Source: Henricia sp. BOLD:AAB3569 (lineage: Eukaryota; Echinodermata; Asteroidea; Spinulosida; Echinasteridae). From it: a DNA stretch of 64,000 nucleotides. The translations under genes and the position numbers were made by a program. Positions within the stretch are counted from its first letter, which is position 1. The number at the start of each line of letters is the position of its first letter. The notes beneath the pieces were generated by a model. That model was not told the DNA's origin, made no database searches, and saw nothing but the letters and a program-made list of their open reading frames with translations. The stretch lies in contig JBBELK010000936.1 of the NCBI GenBank assembly GCA_037783545.1, positions 434,001-498,000 on the forward strand, given 5' to 3'. Of this stretch, positions 24,222-37,700 are shown piece by piece.

Positions 24222-25074
24222 CAGTTGAAGTCAGAAGTATACTTAAAGGGCCCATGACATGCTAAACAACTTTTTGCCTAATCTTTGCTTCATATGATGG
24301 ATTACTTGTTCAGCAAGACATACTAATGTTCGTTTGGATGTAAAATCAATAAAAGGTAGCCTTTTTCAACTTTTTGAAGATTTCATTGCAATAAACCACA
24401 GACAGAGGGCGCTGTTTGGAGTGCATCACGTAAGGAAGACAGAAGGGAAAAATTAAGAAAACACATAAGACATCAAGTTGGACTTGTGGCAAATTGCTGC
24501 AGTTTTCTCCCCCAGTATCAACATGGCTTACAACAGGAAACATGTAGAACAAACTCAAACAGGACATTTGAGAAAAAAGGTGGAATCTTTTGTGCACAGT
24601 TGAATGTGATTTTCCTGTGTTTGCCCCTTGTGACATCATGACCTTGGTCATGAATATGCATATTTTCATTAGCATAAAAACTAAAAACCTCTGTTTTAAC
24701 CCCCAAAACAAGCTCCAAATAGGATTTTTATGAATGAAACTGAGTATATTGGTTTATAGCATAGATTTCATTGATAAAAATCCCAAATAAGGGGCCCTTT
24801 AATACACCACTACCATCATCACACAAAATGGTAAACAGGACTACCCGAACCATTGCAAGGTGTACAAGCTATCTGTATCTGTCTGGTACTGCACAAATCG
24901 CCTAGTGGCTATAAACGTGCAGGTCATCATGCATCGCTATGTTTTAAGTACTGCATGCACGTGATGAGGAATTCCACAAAATCAAGAATTTAGTAAAGAC
25001 CGTTACAAAAATGGTGTAGGCACACCAGTTTTAACACATGCATACAGTTGTATTTATACTTCTGACTTTAACTG
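24222..25074. mobile_element. Tc1-type MITE (Sleeping Beauty-like ends), interrupted
   Basis: Left end CAGTTGAAGTCAGAAGTATAC, right end its near inverse, both next to TA. These resemble the known fish Tc1 terminal CAGTTGAAGTCGGAAGTTTAC. It is split by the TTAA element at 24247-24798, only 25 bp from its left tip. Confidence 0.8.
24247..24798. mobile_element. TTAA-type (piggyBac-like) MITE nested in the Tc1-type MITE
   Basis: Termini AGGGCCC and GGGCCCT flanked by TTAA (24243-24246 and 24799-24802). The only long frame inside shows no family signature. Confidence 0.75.
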
Positions 25075-25077
25075 TAT

Positions 25078-25275
25078 GTACGCGACCGACTGAGAACAAA
25101 GAGACGAACTTAGAATAAGTCAGGAACAATCCATTGCACTTGGATTTTCATGTTTTTGGAAAACGTGGTACATGTTACGGAGCTGAAATGTCTTCTTTTT
25201 TTATGTCCTTATTTTAATTTAAAATGGTTTTGTTTCCAGAATCGCTCAAAAACAGATCATCTATAGGGCCTTTAA
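25078..25275 (+). repeat. Dispersed repeat, uninterrupted relative
   Basis: Starts GCGACCGACTGAGAACAAAG and ends at GGGCCTTTAA; lies just downstream of the CFAP53 stop and may provide part of its 3' UTR. Confidence 0.65.
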
Positions 25276-25405
25276 TACGCAGTTGTGTTTTTCCTACAAA
25301 GATGGCCGTCTGTGAGAGTGGTGTATTGGAAAGTGATCAGATACACATTCAATATGTACATGTAGACCCAATATCGGTTAATCCCTATGATAATCATGGA
25401 TAATC

Positions 25406-25758
25406 TCAAAACAGCTCATCCCGTTGGGGCGAGGAGCTACCCCTCTTAGCCATGTGAGCACGTCGCATGGGATGCATCTTGTCAATAACAGGCCGTTCCA
25501 ATGCCGCTTTTAGCTTGGCCTGGTACTCGGCCTCAGCCTCCATTCCCTTCAAGTACTCGCGATGTTCTTCGTCGCGTTGCACCTCGTGCTGCCGCCGTGC
25601 GTAGTCCATCTGTCCCAGTAAGGCATCTTGTTGTACGAGGTTATCGCGATGGATGTTGGCCTGTTTCTCGTCCTCGAGACGTTGGTGTTCCTCCATGGCT
25701 GCTTGCATCAGGTCACGTTCCTTCTGGAGGGACTCTTGGGCCTTGGCGTTGGCTGCCA
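25406..25758 (-). CDS. CFAP53: CFAP53 exon 8 (stop codon)
   Basis: The acceptor is ATTGCACAG; two bases complete a Leu codon, then AANAKAQESLQKERD to the C-terminal KMHPMRRAHMAKRG and a TGA at 25408-25406. The HPMR(R/K)A motif is shared with the vertebrate C-terminus. Reverse-strand ATTAAA words about 130-190 bp downstream could serve as poly(A) signals. Confidence 0.95.
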
Positions 25759-28700
25759 CTGTGCAATGACAATTATTAAACAACTTCATTTAAAGCAGAG
25801 GAATAAGACGCCTGGTTTCTTTGGAAATACTGATCCTTGTTTAAGAAAATGATAAAGAGAAGATAGTTAAGCTTGATGGTGTCACTTTGGCATACTTTTG
25901 TATGAAAAAAAGTGACGTTCAAGAAAATCTGTCCAGTCAATGACGTCTGAGACATATCCAAGGAGTGCCTGCAGCCGAGGAACGCTACACGCCGGTTTGT
26001 TTTTGGTCAAAGGATAGCGGTAAATGTTCTGCAGAAAAAAACGCATTTAGTTTTTGTCCACGTGCTTTGTCATTTTAAGTGGAGGATTTTATTAAAGTCT
26101 CTAATGTCACCATTTGTCGTTCGTCATTTATTTGACGGATTCTTTTCAAACAAGTCTCTAGCGCTGGAAAAATATTTTCAGCACGAATGAATTTAACTTG
26201 AACAACAGATGAGTAGCTCTGATGAAAGGGGGCGTCCCATTTTGAAATGGTTTTGTCTGAGAAATAAGCAAAACAATTATTTTTCGTCTCGCGAGACGTA
26301 AATTCATTTTACCCCAAAACCACCTCGCCCTAGACCACTTCGCCCTGAAGCACTTCACCTAAAGGCCATTTCACCCCAAAACCACTTCGTCCAAACACTA
26401 CCTCGCCCAAATGCCACTTCACCCCAAAACAACTTCCTGCACAGGCCGTGGTTCAGGGCCAAGTGGTTCGGGGGCGAAGTGACTGTAAACCATTTTTTGA
26501 CTGTTTTCTCAAAAGTTAGACGAAGTACGGAGCTTATTTTTGCTCAGGTTGGTTTTAATCATGCATACCTTCAATCACACAGGGGGCTAAAACTATTTGT
26601 AACGGTTTACCAATCATGTATACTACCTTTAAAAAACCCATCCTTACTTGACAACCACTAAAACGTTATTACAAACATTTCACTTAAAATTTTCTTGGAA
26701 ATAACAGTGCATGATGACAGCCATTATTTCATATGCTAGCTGTTTCAGATTAACATTTAGTAATTTTTGTTTTTATGTTTGCAAATTCTGTTTACAAGTT
26801 TTACAATAAAAAAAAAACTCACATTTTTCTTGGACCTGTTGGCGCCGTATGGCCAGTACGCTGTCCATGAGTTTTTTCCTGGCTTCTCTCTGCCTTGCCC
26901 ATTCATCCAGTCTCTTCTGCCACTGTCGCTGGACCTCGCCGTCAATTAGCTTGTCAATCTCTCGATCGCGTTCCTCGTCCTCGAAGGCCTGTTGTTTCAA
27001 GTAAGCTCGATACCGCTGGTCCTCCTCCCTCAGCTCTTTCTGCATTAAGAAGCATTAAGATTAGCCGGTTACCCAATGGCCGGTATTGGGGAGCCATTTT
27101 GGGGGTTTCTTAACCAATCAGCTTGTCAATATCATGGTCTTGCACATCATTTTTAGGGGTCTACTGCTTCAGGTTATGCTAGTTCCCTTCCTTGCAGCTT
27201 TTTGTGTGTTAAGAAGCATTCAGATTAGGCCAAACAAAATAAATGGTGTGTTTACGGTAACCCGACCTACCTGAATTTTTTTAGGCCAAATTGCCGACCT
27301 CAAACTTTTTATTGCCAATTTTCAAGTTGATAATTTTAAATGAGCACTATCTGCAATAATTTCCAACGAACATAACATTTTCTACACTTGTACATGAACA
27401 TGGTTAATAGTGTTAATAGTGAGTTTCAAACATTGCAAAACAACACGCAAATGCATGAACTGAAATGTAAAACAAGATGACAAAATAAAATTATTTTCAT
27501 GCCTACCTACCTGGATTTGTTTTAGGCCGTTACCGTAAACGCACCATTTATTTTGTTTGGCCTTAGTGAGTTACCCAATGGCCGGTATTGGGCAGCAATT
27601 TTGTGGGGATTTTTAACCAATCAGCTTGTCAATCTCATGGTCTTGCACATCATTTTTAGGGCTGCGTTTGAGCGTGTACTTGTGTTAACAGCAATAACAA
27701 CAACATTCATGTCAGTGAGAGTATGCTCTTGCTACTCCCTGACAAATGGGGAGTGTATACTCTCACTCCTGACGAGTGCCTTGTGATTTGTACGAAGATT
27801 TGTACGAAGATGACGGAATATGGGTGGAATTTTTGGTGAGTTTGCTTATGGTGTTAACTCAATATCTGAAGCAACAACTCTCTATTGTCATTCAAACATG
27901 TCATTCAATCAGGCAGAAGTGAACATATTTTTTCCGAAAAGGCTGTTTTTATGTCACATTTGTATCCAACCACGTCTAAATGCGACATGAGGCAAGAAAT
28001 TTGGCATTAAAACAGGCTGCTGTAACTTCCTGTGAGATCGGATATACACTCGACAAAAAAAGTTCTGTCACCAGTAAGACATTTGTAGATATTTATTATG
28101 AAATTGGATTTAATGTAGGAAAATAATAGATCAAATTTTAGCTGAACATATCACTCAAAGGAATACAGCTCAACGGAGTCCATGATGGCAAGCTTCACTG
28201 AACAGGATCAGAATGCAACAAAGGAGTGTGAAGTCAGAATGAAAAACACCAAAAAACAACGATGTCAACTATTTTGCTTCCACCATACCTAATGCAATGA
28301 CACGATTCAGATTGGACAATTTAACCATTTTGATTTGGCTGTTTTTGACAAGACATTGATAAATCCAAACTCACTTAAAAATGTCCTAATTGTCTACACA
28401 CAAATTGCCCAAATCACAAGTTGCATTGTTCTTTGGTGTTTTTCATTCTGACCCCACACTCCTTTGTTGCATTCCTGTTCAGTGAAGCTTGCCATCATGA
28501 TCTCTTTTGAGCTCTATTCCTTTGAGGGATATGTTCAGCTAAAATTTGATATATTATTTTCCTACATTAAATCCAATTTAATAATAAATATCTATAAATG
28601 TCTTACTGGTGACATAACTTTTTTGGTCGAGTGTACATGTACATCAAAATCAATTAAATTTCACCATTGTTCACGGCAAATTTTGTTTGCCAAAATCTTA

Positions 28701-31700
28701 GAGAATTTTTACGCATCGAATATCAAATATTCGACCAAAAATAAAATTGAATTTTCAAATAGTAAATTATTCGAGAATGCACAAGCCTATATAATTCCCC
28801 CTTTAACTAATCTTCATGAAATGAAGCGATTTCCTTAATGTGACCGGGATACTGGCTGCACACTGACCTTCCTCTGAGCTATTTCCATAGCCTCATTCCT
28901 CGAGTCACTCAGTAATTTCTCCAGGATGCTCATATCCAGGGCTAGCTCCTCCTGCATCTCTTTAGCTCGTCGCTTGGTCTTGAGGCGGATGTTGGTGGCG
29001 ATGTCATCGCGGGCTTGCTGTTGCTTGGCAAGCTTCTCTTGGTGTGCTCGCTGTTCCTCCATCTTACGCAGTTCTCTTTCCTCGGCCTGCAATCCAAACA
29101 TGGAGTTAAGAACCTCAAATAGCACAATATTTTGGGACGTGGGGCTTAAAGGTCCTATAGATGACCTGTTTGGGGGAACAAAACCATTATAGATCACAAA
29201 AAAGACAGACTTTTCAGCTCCGTCAAATGTACCATGTTTTCCAAAAACAGGGGTCGAAATTAGCACTGGTTCTGTGGTCCAAGACCAGCAAAAAATCAGA
29301 AGGACCACTAGATCTGTCAAAGACGCTGGTCCGATGGACCAGTGAAAACATTTACTGACTCATGGAAACATTCCCTGATGCCTAATCCACAGTAAACATT
29401 TCTTACTCAATGCGAAGAATTCCTGGTTACCACAAACATTTCCTGATCGCTTTAGACATTTTCGGATAGCTACATTTCTTTCTCCGGACTCTCTAGATTG
29501 CCAAAGTGTTGGATAAAAATGCAATCCCATCCATCGACCTTAAACCAGAAAATGTTTCAGTCGGTGCCATTTTGAAAAGCACCAGTGGACCACCAAATTT
29601 TCAGCAGGACCAACCAGTAGAGTTCTATAATCCACTGGTCCAATTCTGACCAGCATGAAATTCAGGTTAATTTTGACCCCTGCAAAAACATGAAAAATCC
29701 ATGAGTGCTTTGACGCTCTTGACAAGGTGTTTCAAAATGACTTATTTTATTCTAAATTCGTTTCTTTGTTCTCAGTCGGTTGCGCATCAAACTGGTTGTG
29801 TACGCGACCAGTCCAGTGCACATGCACAGCGTAACTTACATACGTGCGAAGCCTGAATCGTGCAGCCTGTACTGAGCGCTCATTTCCGACCGCCCAGATG
29901 CGAACCAACTAAGAAAATCGTTTGCAAACGATGTAAATAATTTCATCTTCATGGATTGTTTTCTGGTAAAATTATATAATCTCGGGCGGAAAGTTTTTTT
30001 TGGATAGTTGCTACCAATTCAATCTTTACTTTAAGGAAGGTTTTCCAAGTCAACTCGTTCATTAATATTTTGGGTCATTGCAAATTATACACTGGCCTTT
30101 GAGGACTGTGCAGTACTCCTTATTACCGCTGGACGAATAGCTCAAATAATCGATTAGTCGTACTCGTGACTATCTTTTTTAAACTACTTGATTAATCGCG
30201 GCGCCGCGAGTACCGTTACATACTCGCGATTTTATATGCTACGCAATGTATATTGTTACACTGTAACAGGTCTGTTTCCCAGCACACTTAAAAGGCGACC
30301 TGTGTGCAGGTGACTTATTTGTTGTGTATGCCGACTATTTCAATTAATTGTGTCCTTGGTGCTAGCCGAACGTCCGACAAGCATGTTTTGAACCACAACA
30401 ATCGAGTACAACGACTGCAGATCTCCACGTGTCATCTGCCGCGTACGCCCGGTTCAATAAACTGTTTCATTGTGTTACTCGCAAATTCGCGATTACTCGC
30501 GATTAATACATGTGACAGCTATGTTACATATGTGACAGTAGCTACATGCACGGGTTGAAGGAGAATTATGGCAAACATATGCCGTCTAATCGAGGAGCAA
30601 GACCGTTTGATTTTCATTAAATACTTAAAAGTAACCGGGGTAGTTTTTTAAGAGAGAAATACTAAATAATCTTTGCTGAAGTTCACCATCTATGCATTGT
30701 TTGAAACAGAATCGGGGCGGCACAGATTAGGTAAATTTCCGCTGTACAGTTGGTTACTTATACACACAAACGTGCATTTTGTTTTTTCCTGCCTTTTGAT
30801 ACTTTGCCAACTACTCGCGATTAATCGATTACTCGCGAGTAATTGCTGCAACTACTCGCGAGTAGCAAAATCCACTAGTCGCCCAACAGTACTCCTTATT
30901 ACTCACCAACAGTCTGCCTTCTTCCTCCTTGAGTCTTTTAGCTTCCAATCTCTTGGCTTCCAAGGCAGCCTTCTGGACCTGCAGTGTTTCCAGTGTCTCT
31001 CGGTTCCTACCATAGGGATGTAAGTATCAGATATTTAAAGCAATTTCTGCAGAAATTTTTCTTCAGTTGCCTTATATGGGGCACCATGGCCGTGCGGTCT
31101 AGTGATTCAAACTCAATGCTTTGGTCAGTTCTCTAGGTCGTGGGTTCGAATCCGGGTCTGCCTGTGTCCGTGGTGCGTGTGCCCTTGGGCAAGGCACTTT
31201 GCCATGAATTGCCTCTCTCAGAGAGGAGACGGGTGCCACTGAGTGGAACATTATCACCCATTGAAACGACAATAATGGACAGAGACACTATCTTGTGTTT
31301 CAAGAGCTATCAGCATGTCGCCCCAACAGCCTCCAAGCTACGGGACATAGATAGATAGATAGATGCCATACTACTTAATCAATTTGTATCACCTACACTT
31401 TTACATTTTAAAGCCTGGTTCATACTTCACGTGGAAGCAAACACAAAGATGAATGTGAATCCGATATAAATCCGACCTCAAATATTTTGCAGCGCACATT
31501 TGCCCAAGTTAATACTTTCTGCAAATCCGGTGGCACATAAACACTGATCTGCGTAAAATTTGAATTCCTGTTCACTTTGCGTGAAATATGAACCAAGCCT
31601 ATATTAAAAGCAGGGGTGAGATTGGGGGAAAATGAAAATTCCGGAAGGGGCGTGGCTTCCTTTGGGGGGGGGGCGCTTCCTTTGGGGGAGGGGCTCCCTT

Positions 31701-34700
31701 TGGGGGGGGGGGGGGGGGGGGGTGTGGCTTCCTTTGGGGGGAGTTCGGGGCGGGCCGAAACGTAGAGACCACGCGCGCAAACTTCAACTTTTCATACTAG
31801 GATCGTTTTAAACACCACCGTACCATCGGCATCATGCAAAATGCAATGTCAAAAACATTTTAATTAGGCATCACAAGAACCAGTTTTGTTTGAAATATTT
31901 ACCTTGTTTATTGGCCTACAAATGTGGATAATATTAAAAAGAATCCAGGCAACATCTACCGTTGAAGACGGTGAAGCGAAAGCGGAGGGTAAAATCAGTT
32001 CATTGGCTGCTTGTCGCATCGCGCCATCCGCGGCCCGCACAGCATGCACTGCACACGTACAGCAATACGTACACCCATACAACTCTATGTACCGAACACG
32101 CATATGCGCGCTCGGCTCTTGCTTATGGATTAGACTTGTACACGTCCGCTTCGCTACTCGTTGCAGACTCGGTCAGGTCGCCGAGCACGCGGCATGCACA
32201 GTATACATGGCAAAGCGCTGTATGTCATGGCACTTGCGTGACAACTAGACTCGCACAAGTTTTCTTCGCCAAATTACTGAATCAATTGAAGGCGCTCGTT
32301 AAAAAGTATGGTGTGCTAAAAGGGCCAAAAACAAAAACAAATAGAAAATACAATATGGATTGCGGCTGCGAAGCACACAACAACTAAATAAAATTCCGCT
32401 ACAAATTGGTAGAATTCCGGAAATCCGGACAAATCTCACCCCTGTAAAAGTGCCTACTGGTAAGGCCCATTTTATCATTTGCAATGACCCAATTTTGTTT
32501 TTCATGAGTTGACAAGAAAAACCCGTACTCCAAGTGTTGATAGCAATGGTGACAAACACCACATGAATTTATTTCCGTCCAAACTAGTATTTCTTGCCAA
32601 CCGAAGGTGGTTTTCTAAAAAGTCCTGTGCACGGGATTTTTTACCATTTACGCTTGTACACAAAATCCATATATAGATTTTCAAGGTTTTCTGAAGCACT
32701 GATGCATCTAAGTAGCTAAAATTTCTTCAGGCTAGTTTACCAACATTCTTCCTTAGATATGTTACACTCTTATTCCACGAATCTGTAAAAGGTTGTATCT
32801 CGCACATCTGGCCTTTAACTGGCCTTTGTGGGGTGTTATGGCCGAGCGGTCTAGTGCGTCGAACTTAAGTTCCTGTGCTAGTACTAGAATGTAGGTTCGA
32901 TTCCTGGCCGTGACGGGTTGTGGCACCTGTGCCCTTGAGCAAGGCACTCAACCACACTTGCTCCCATTCCTGTAATTGGCGGTCCCTCCGCTGTTGGATG
33001 TGGTATATAAGTAACTGTGTGCCTCAACAACAGATGCTGCCTTATAAACAGTTCGAGATTAACACACAAAAATTACCAGACCAAGTCTGCCCTGTTTATA
33101 CTTCACATGATGCGAATCTGACGTCAATTTGTGGCAAACATTCAAGCAAGTTTAAACATTTTTTTGCACATTCATGGCATGGAAACGTTTCTGTAATTTG
33201 TGTTGCCATTCGTGTTCACTTTTGCATGACACAATCCAAAGTTTCCTGTATCTAGGTAATTAATACAGCCTTACCTTGCATGCCTCTCACGAGCCTCCCG
33301 CTCTTCCCGTGCTGCTTTGGCCATCATGTCTTGATTCCACATCTCAGCATACATCTGCTCTTCAGCTTGGTTCTGTTGGTCCATCTCTGCCTTGATTCGT
33401 AGCTGGTCGCCGCGTTCCAGGCACACCTCGTCCATGTGACGACGAGTCAAAGTAAATCGCAATTCCTCACACTCCTCTCTGTCATATTGAACATTACGCA
33501 GAAGACATTTCAAAATTGCTACCCATTACAGTTTGTCATGATTTTCCATTAGATTTTTCCTTCAGATTTGTGACCCGACAGTGTGCGAAATGAGTCGGGT
33601 GTCGCACAGTTTAGACCACGTTTTCGGGATAACTAGAAATCAGCAATGGATCATTAAAATGTTAAAATACAATGAACAATTTAGGCAGTACATGGTTACT
33701 GCCCGGAATTTTCGGGTACTGCCCTGATTTTCCATTGCATTTTCGTATTTTAATGGGCCTGGATCAGCTCATCTTCCTGTGTGTTGCTCCCACACCGAGT
33801 TGTCCACAACGAGCCTTGCTGAAACAAGTTGAGCTAGGCTGTATTCGGGACTTGTATGAATATTAATTAGCAAGTGACGGTGATCGCAACCGACCAATCA
33901 CGCACAGCGTACTACGTTTTAATTCGGTCATCGTGCTGTGCACGTAGCCTTGTGGAACATATTTGTGCGACAATATTCATTCATGATTTAAAATTGCATC
34001 ATAGCTAGTGACGCTGTTACCATAGCAAGAGCCAATCACGGTAATTCACACGTGCCTCACTCCATGTAGTGGTAGCATCCATTTTTACCGGGGGGAGGGG
34101 GGAGGGAGGGGATGGGGTGTCTAATGTTTTAATGAACAGCTAGGACATTTTTCAATAAATACATATCTTTATTCAGATGAACTGCGTTTAGCTTTTAGCG
34201 AAATATAGTAAGTCTTCTTTCAGTGCAGTCACAAACATCTATACTGTGTACATACATGTAAGTGCACGATAAAATAATATACATGTACATAAAAGATCTC
34301 CCCCATAAGAATTGTTGGAATTATCGGCTACGATTTTTGAATTTATTTTTTAACAAATCTTGAGCCAACGAAAAGGGTGAATTATTAGTATGATTATAAA
34401 TGCCTTATTTTGAAATTCTTGAGTAATGCATACTGGTAGGTCCACTGCTTGAGGCAATCTAATTCACAAAAAACAGTTTTTGAAAATGTCGCGAGCTGAT
34501 ACAACAGACTCCTCGTAATATAAGTTCCACTAGACCCCCTCTAGCTCCCACCCTCCCCCGTCCTCTCCCACAGGCTTACCTCCATCTCTGATCCAGTTTC
34601 TCAGCGACAACCCCCAGTCTTTCCTTCTCTCTCTTCTCCTTGAGATACTTGGCTCGTTCCCTCATCTTGGCTTGTCGTTCCAGTACGGTCTCCTGACTCG

Positions 34701-37700
34701 CTTCCATCTCCTCTAAGTATCTTGCCTCCTCTACTGCTAACAGCTCTCGTAACCTGCAGTTTCATTATAAAACACAGTATGATCACCTTGACTGCCAATG
34801 ATGTCATAGAGGACACGATTGGTAAACTGTTAAAAATGGCGTTATTTCCACTCGTAATTAATAGCCTATGTCAAGAAAACTACCTTGTAAAAATTTCAGT
34901 CACATAGATGCAGTAATACAAATCCATGCATGCATGGTTTGTGTGCATGAACGGAAAAAAAAACCACCTACAGTTGGCAATTTTTCAAACAAAGGTACCA
35001 TTTTACACGGAAAAAATAATGTGGTGTTTTTTTACCATTGCTATCAACCCTTTTAGTTGGGTGTTTCTTGTCAACTTGTGAAGTCAAAGTTTGGGTAACT
35101 AGTTTTTTGGGGCTTTAAAACTGGATTCACACTGAATCTTTTTGTCTGTAAAATTTGATGTCGCTTTGAGAAAAAGCAACGTCGAAGGAATTTGGAGTTA
35201 AAAAAAAGAGAAATGCAGTACTGCTAAAATTGCTTTTTTTGGGGGGTGGGGGGTGGGGGGCGGGGGGGGGGGGGGGGGGGGGGGGGATTTGATTGAGAAA
35301 GTGGAATTCCAGATACATGTAATTCGCCTATCAACGGCCATTGGAGCTGGTTGGAGTTAGGCCTATCTCAAAAATTAGGCCGCTTACAGGGGTCGAAATT
35401 TACTTTAATTTTATGGTATCCCACAGGACAAGTCACATGAACATTTCACTAGTCTCGGCCATCATTTATTAGTAGTCCTTCAGAAACGTCCACAAATGAT
35501 TTCTACATTTTGGACATTCGTTATTTGTGTAGTATTGATCAAATACAAAAAGTAAAATTTAAAAAATCCTGCAGCCGATTTCACGTACGCACTGCTTAAG
35601 CCCACCTGCGCCACTTTTTTATTGCGCAAGTTACGCTACATTCCTGCAATAATTACACGCAAGCCATGGTTCTTATGCCATTTTAAAAAAGTTTCGCAAG
35701 CTGCATGTACGCACCTTTATGTGAAATCGGCTGCAGAGTGAGAACCTGAACTTTTTAGTGCCACATCGTTTTAACTGCTTATTGTTTTTCCAACGTTGAA
35801 ATGTTAACAGGAAACATTTTTCTTTATATTGCAAAAATATTGTACTGCAGCATATGGGTCATTCTATAAATTTGGGGTCCAATTTTTCTGTCCCCTGTTA
35901 CGTCTGACATCTTGTAAAATGTTGTATTTTGTAAATTCAGGACATATTCTTTAAATGCTTTCTATTTCAAAGAGTGATTACATAAAGTACAATTCATAAA
36001 AATATGTTTTGAAGGCATTTTTAATAATACTTGTTTGGCAAATGGCAGTATGTCAGGTGTAACAGGGACAGGAAAATGTCACACGTTGGACCCCAAATTT
36101 ATAGAATGACCCATATAGGCCCACTAGCCGGTCGGACTACCAACATATGGCAACTACTAGTCCTCTGGCTAGAACCACTAGCCTCGGACTATGCTAGGAG
36201 GCTAGTACATGTAGGCTATATAGTAGCCTCCGATTCTAGGAGTACCATCAACCCATATTAAATGAGCGTCTTTCACTCACTTTTCTCGTCTATCTTCCAG
36301 TGTAAACTCTTGTTCCAGCATAAGACCTTTGACCTTCCTACTGACTGTGTTGAGCTGGATTCTGCGATCCGTAATGCGTTCCCAGTCGTTCTTGAGATCA
36401 CAGAGGGCGTTGTACTTGGTGGCGGCCACCGCTTCCTCGCGGGCGTCATCGTGACGTCTTCGCTCCAGAATCAGATGATCCGGCGGTGTTTTACTGGGCA
36501 TTTTGGCCCTCTGGGAGTTAGGATACGTACAAAGAGGAAAAGGAACAAATTTCCACATTAAAGTACTTTAGGCATTTTGTCACATCATTTAATTTTAAAT
36601 TTATAAGGGTGAAAACTGTTGCTTTTTTGGGGCGTGTGAGAGTTGGGAATATCTATGTATTTTTGGTACAGTGGACCTTTGACGTACTGTGGACAAATCG
36701 CTTATTGCAGAATGCCATTTCTAGCGGGAACCAATCTAAACTCCTCAAAAAAGTTCGGAAAGTCAAGTTTGACGGACGATTTCTCTCTTGTTACTAAATC
36801 ATTTTCTCTTGAGTTTGGTATCATTGGAAAGCCCTGTAATATTCCTCTTTTACAGTGATGTGTCATTTGTTATGATTAATCAATTGGGGGATGTGCAGTA
36901 TAGCGGAATACAGGGGTACCGGAAAGTGAAATGTCACAAAATTCACTGCTATTGTCATGCAGTGCATCCCCCTTTTGCTTGGAGGATGGGAATGTGTCAA
37001 TGCACTTTTTGACAATAGCAATGCATTTTGTGACATATTTCACTTAACACGTATACGACGAAGGGGAAGTAAATATGAGGACAGGCAACCAGTCTAGCTT
37101 TGACCTCTCCGCTCTCACGCATGCGCATATTTGATTTTGGGGCAAGCAGTCTGTATTTTATCTCATTTAGATATTTTTGTTTTAATTAGATATTTTATTT
37201 TTGTTTCTTCTAACATGCAGTTTCACTTTTTGATCGCCGTACTTATAGTCTGTCGCTGTAATTGATAGCATTATGGGAGAGCCACCAGATAGTGATTAAG
37301 TTCGCTTTTTGGCAATCCTTCAGGGGTGTTATCATTCTCGTTTTCTAAATTACTTGTTTGTTTGTTTTTTGTATTTTTGCTTGTGGTGTCCTTTGTCACG
37401 TTTGTTGTTCTCCTGAGAAATAATAAATGAAATTAAATGAAATGAAATGAACGGTCTAAATTTTGCCCCACAATTTCACCGAAACTAGACATCGGATCAA
37501 TGCATGGCCTACATATACTCTTCAGAATATTTGAACCCTGTGGCGAGTGCACCTATTGAGCAAATATCAGAGCCAAGGCCAGGGACAAATTTCATTTGCG
37601 TGAGTTTGCCACAGATTTGGGGTTGGAAACGGCACCAGGGCGGAGGATATGACGCCCTGTTACGGGTCTAAAGTCAAGACTAACATGAGTCATGACTAGG

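Noticed and set aside
24346-24711. 121-residue minus-strand frame
   Set aside because: Lies inside a nested TTAA MITE and shows no family signature.
32831-32910. A functional tRNA-Leu gene
   Set aside because: The tRNA-like head runs straight into a SINE body and a second copy exists at 58585; arms are imperfect.
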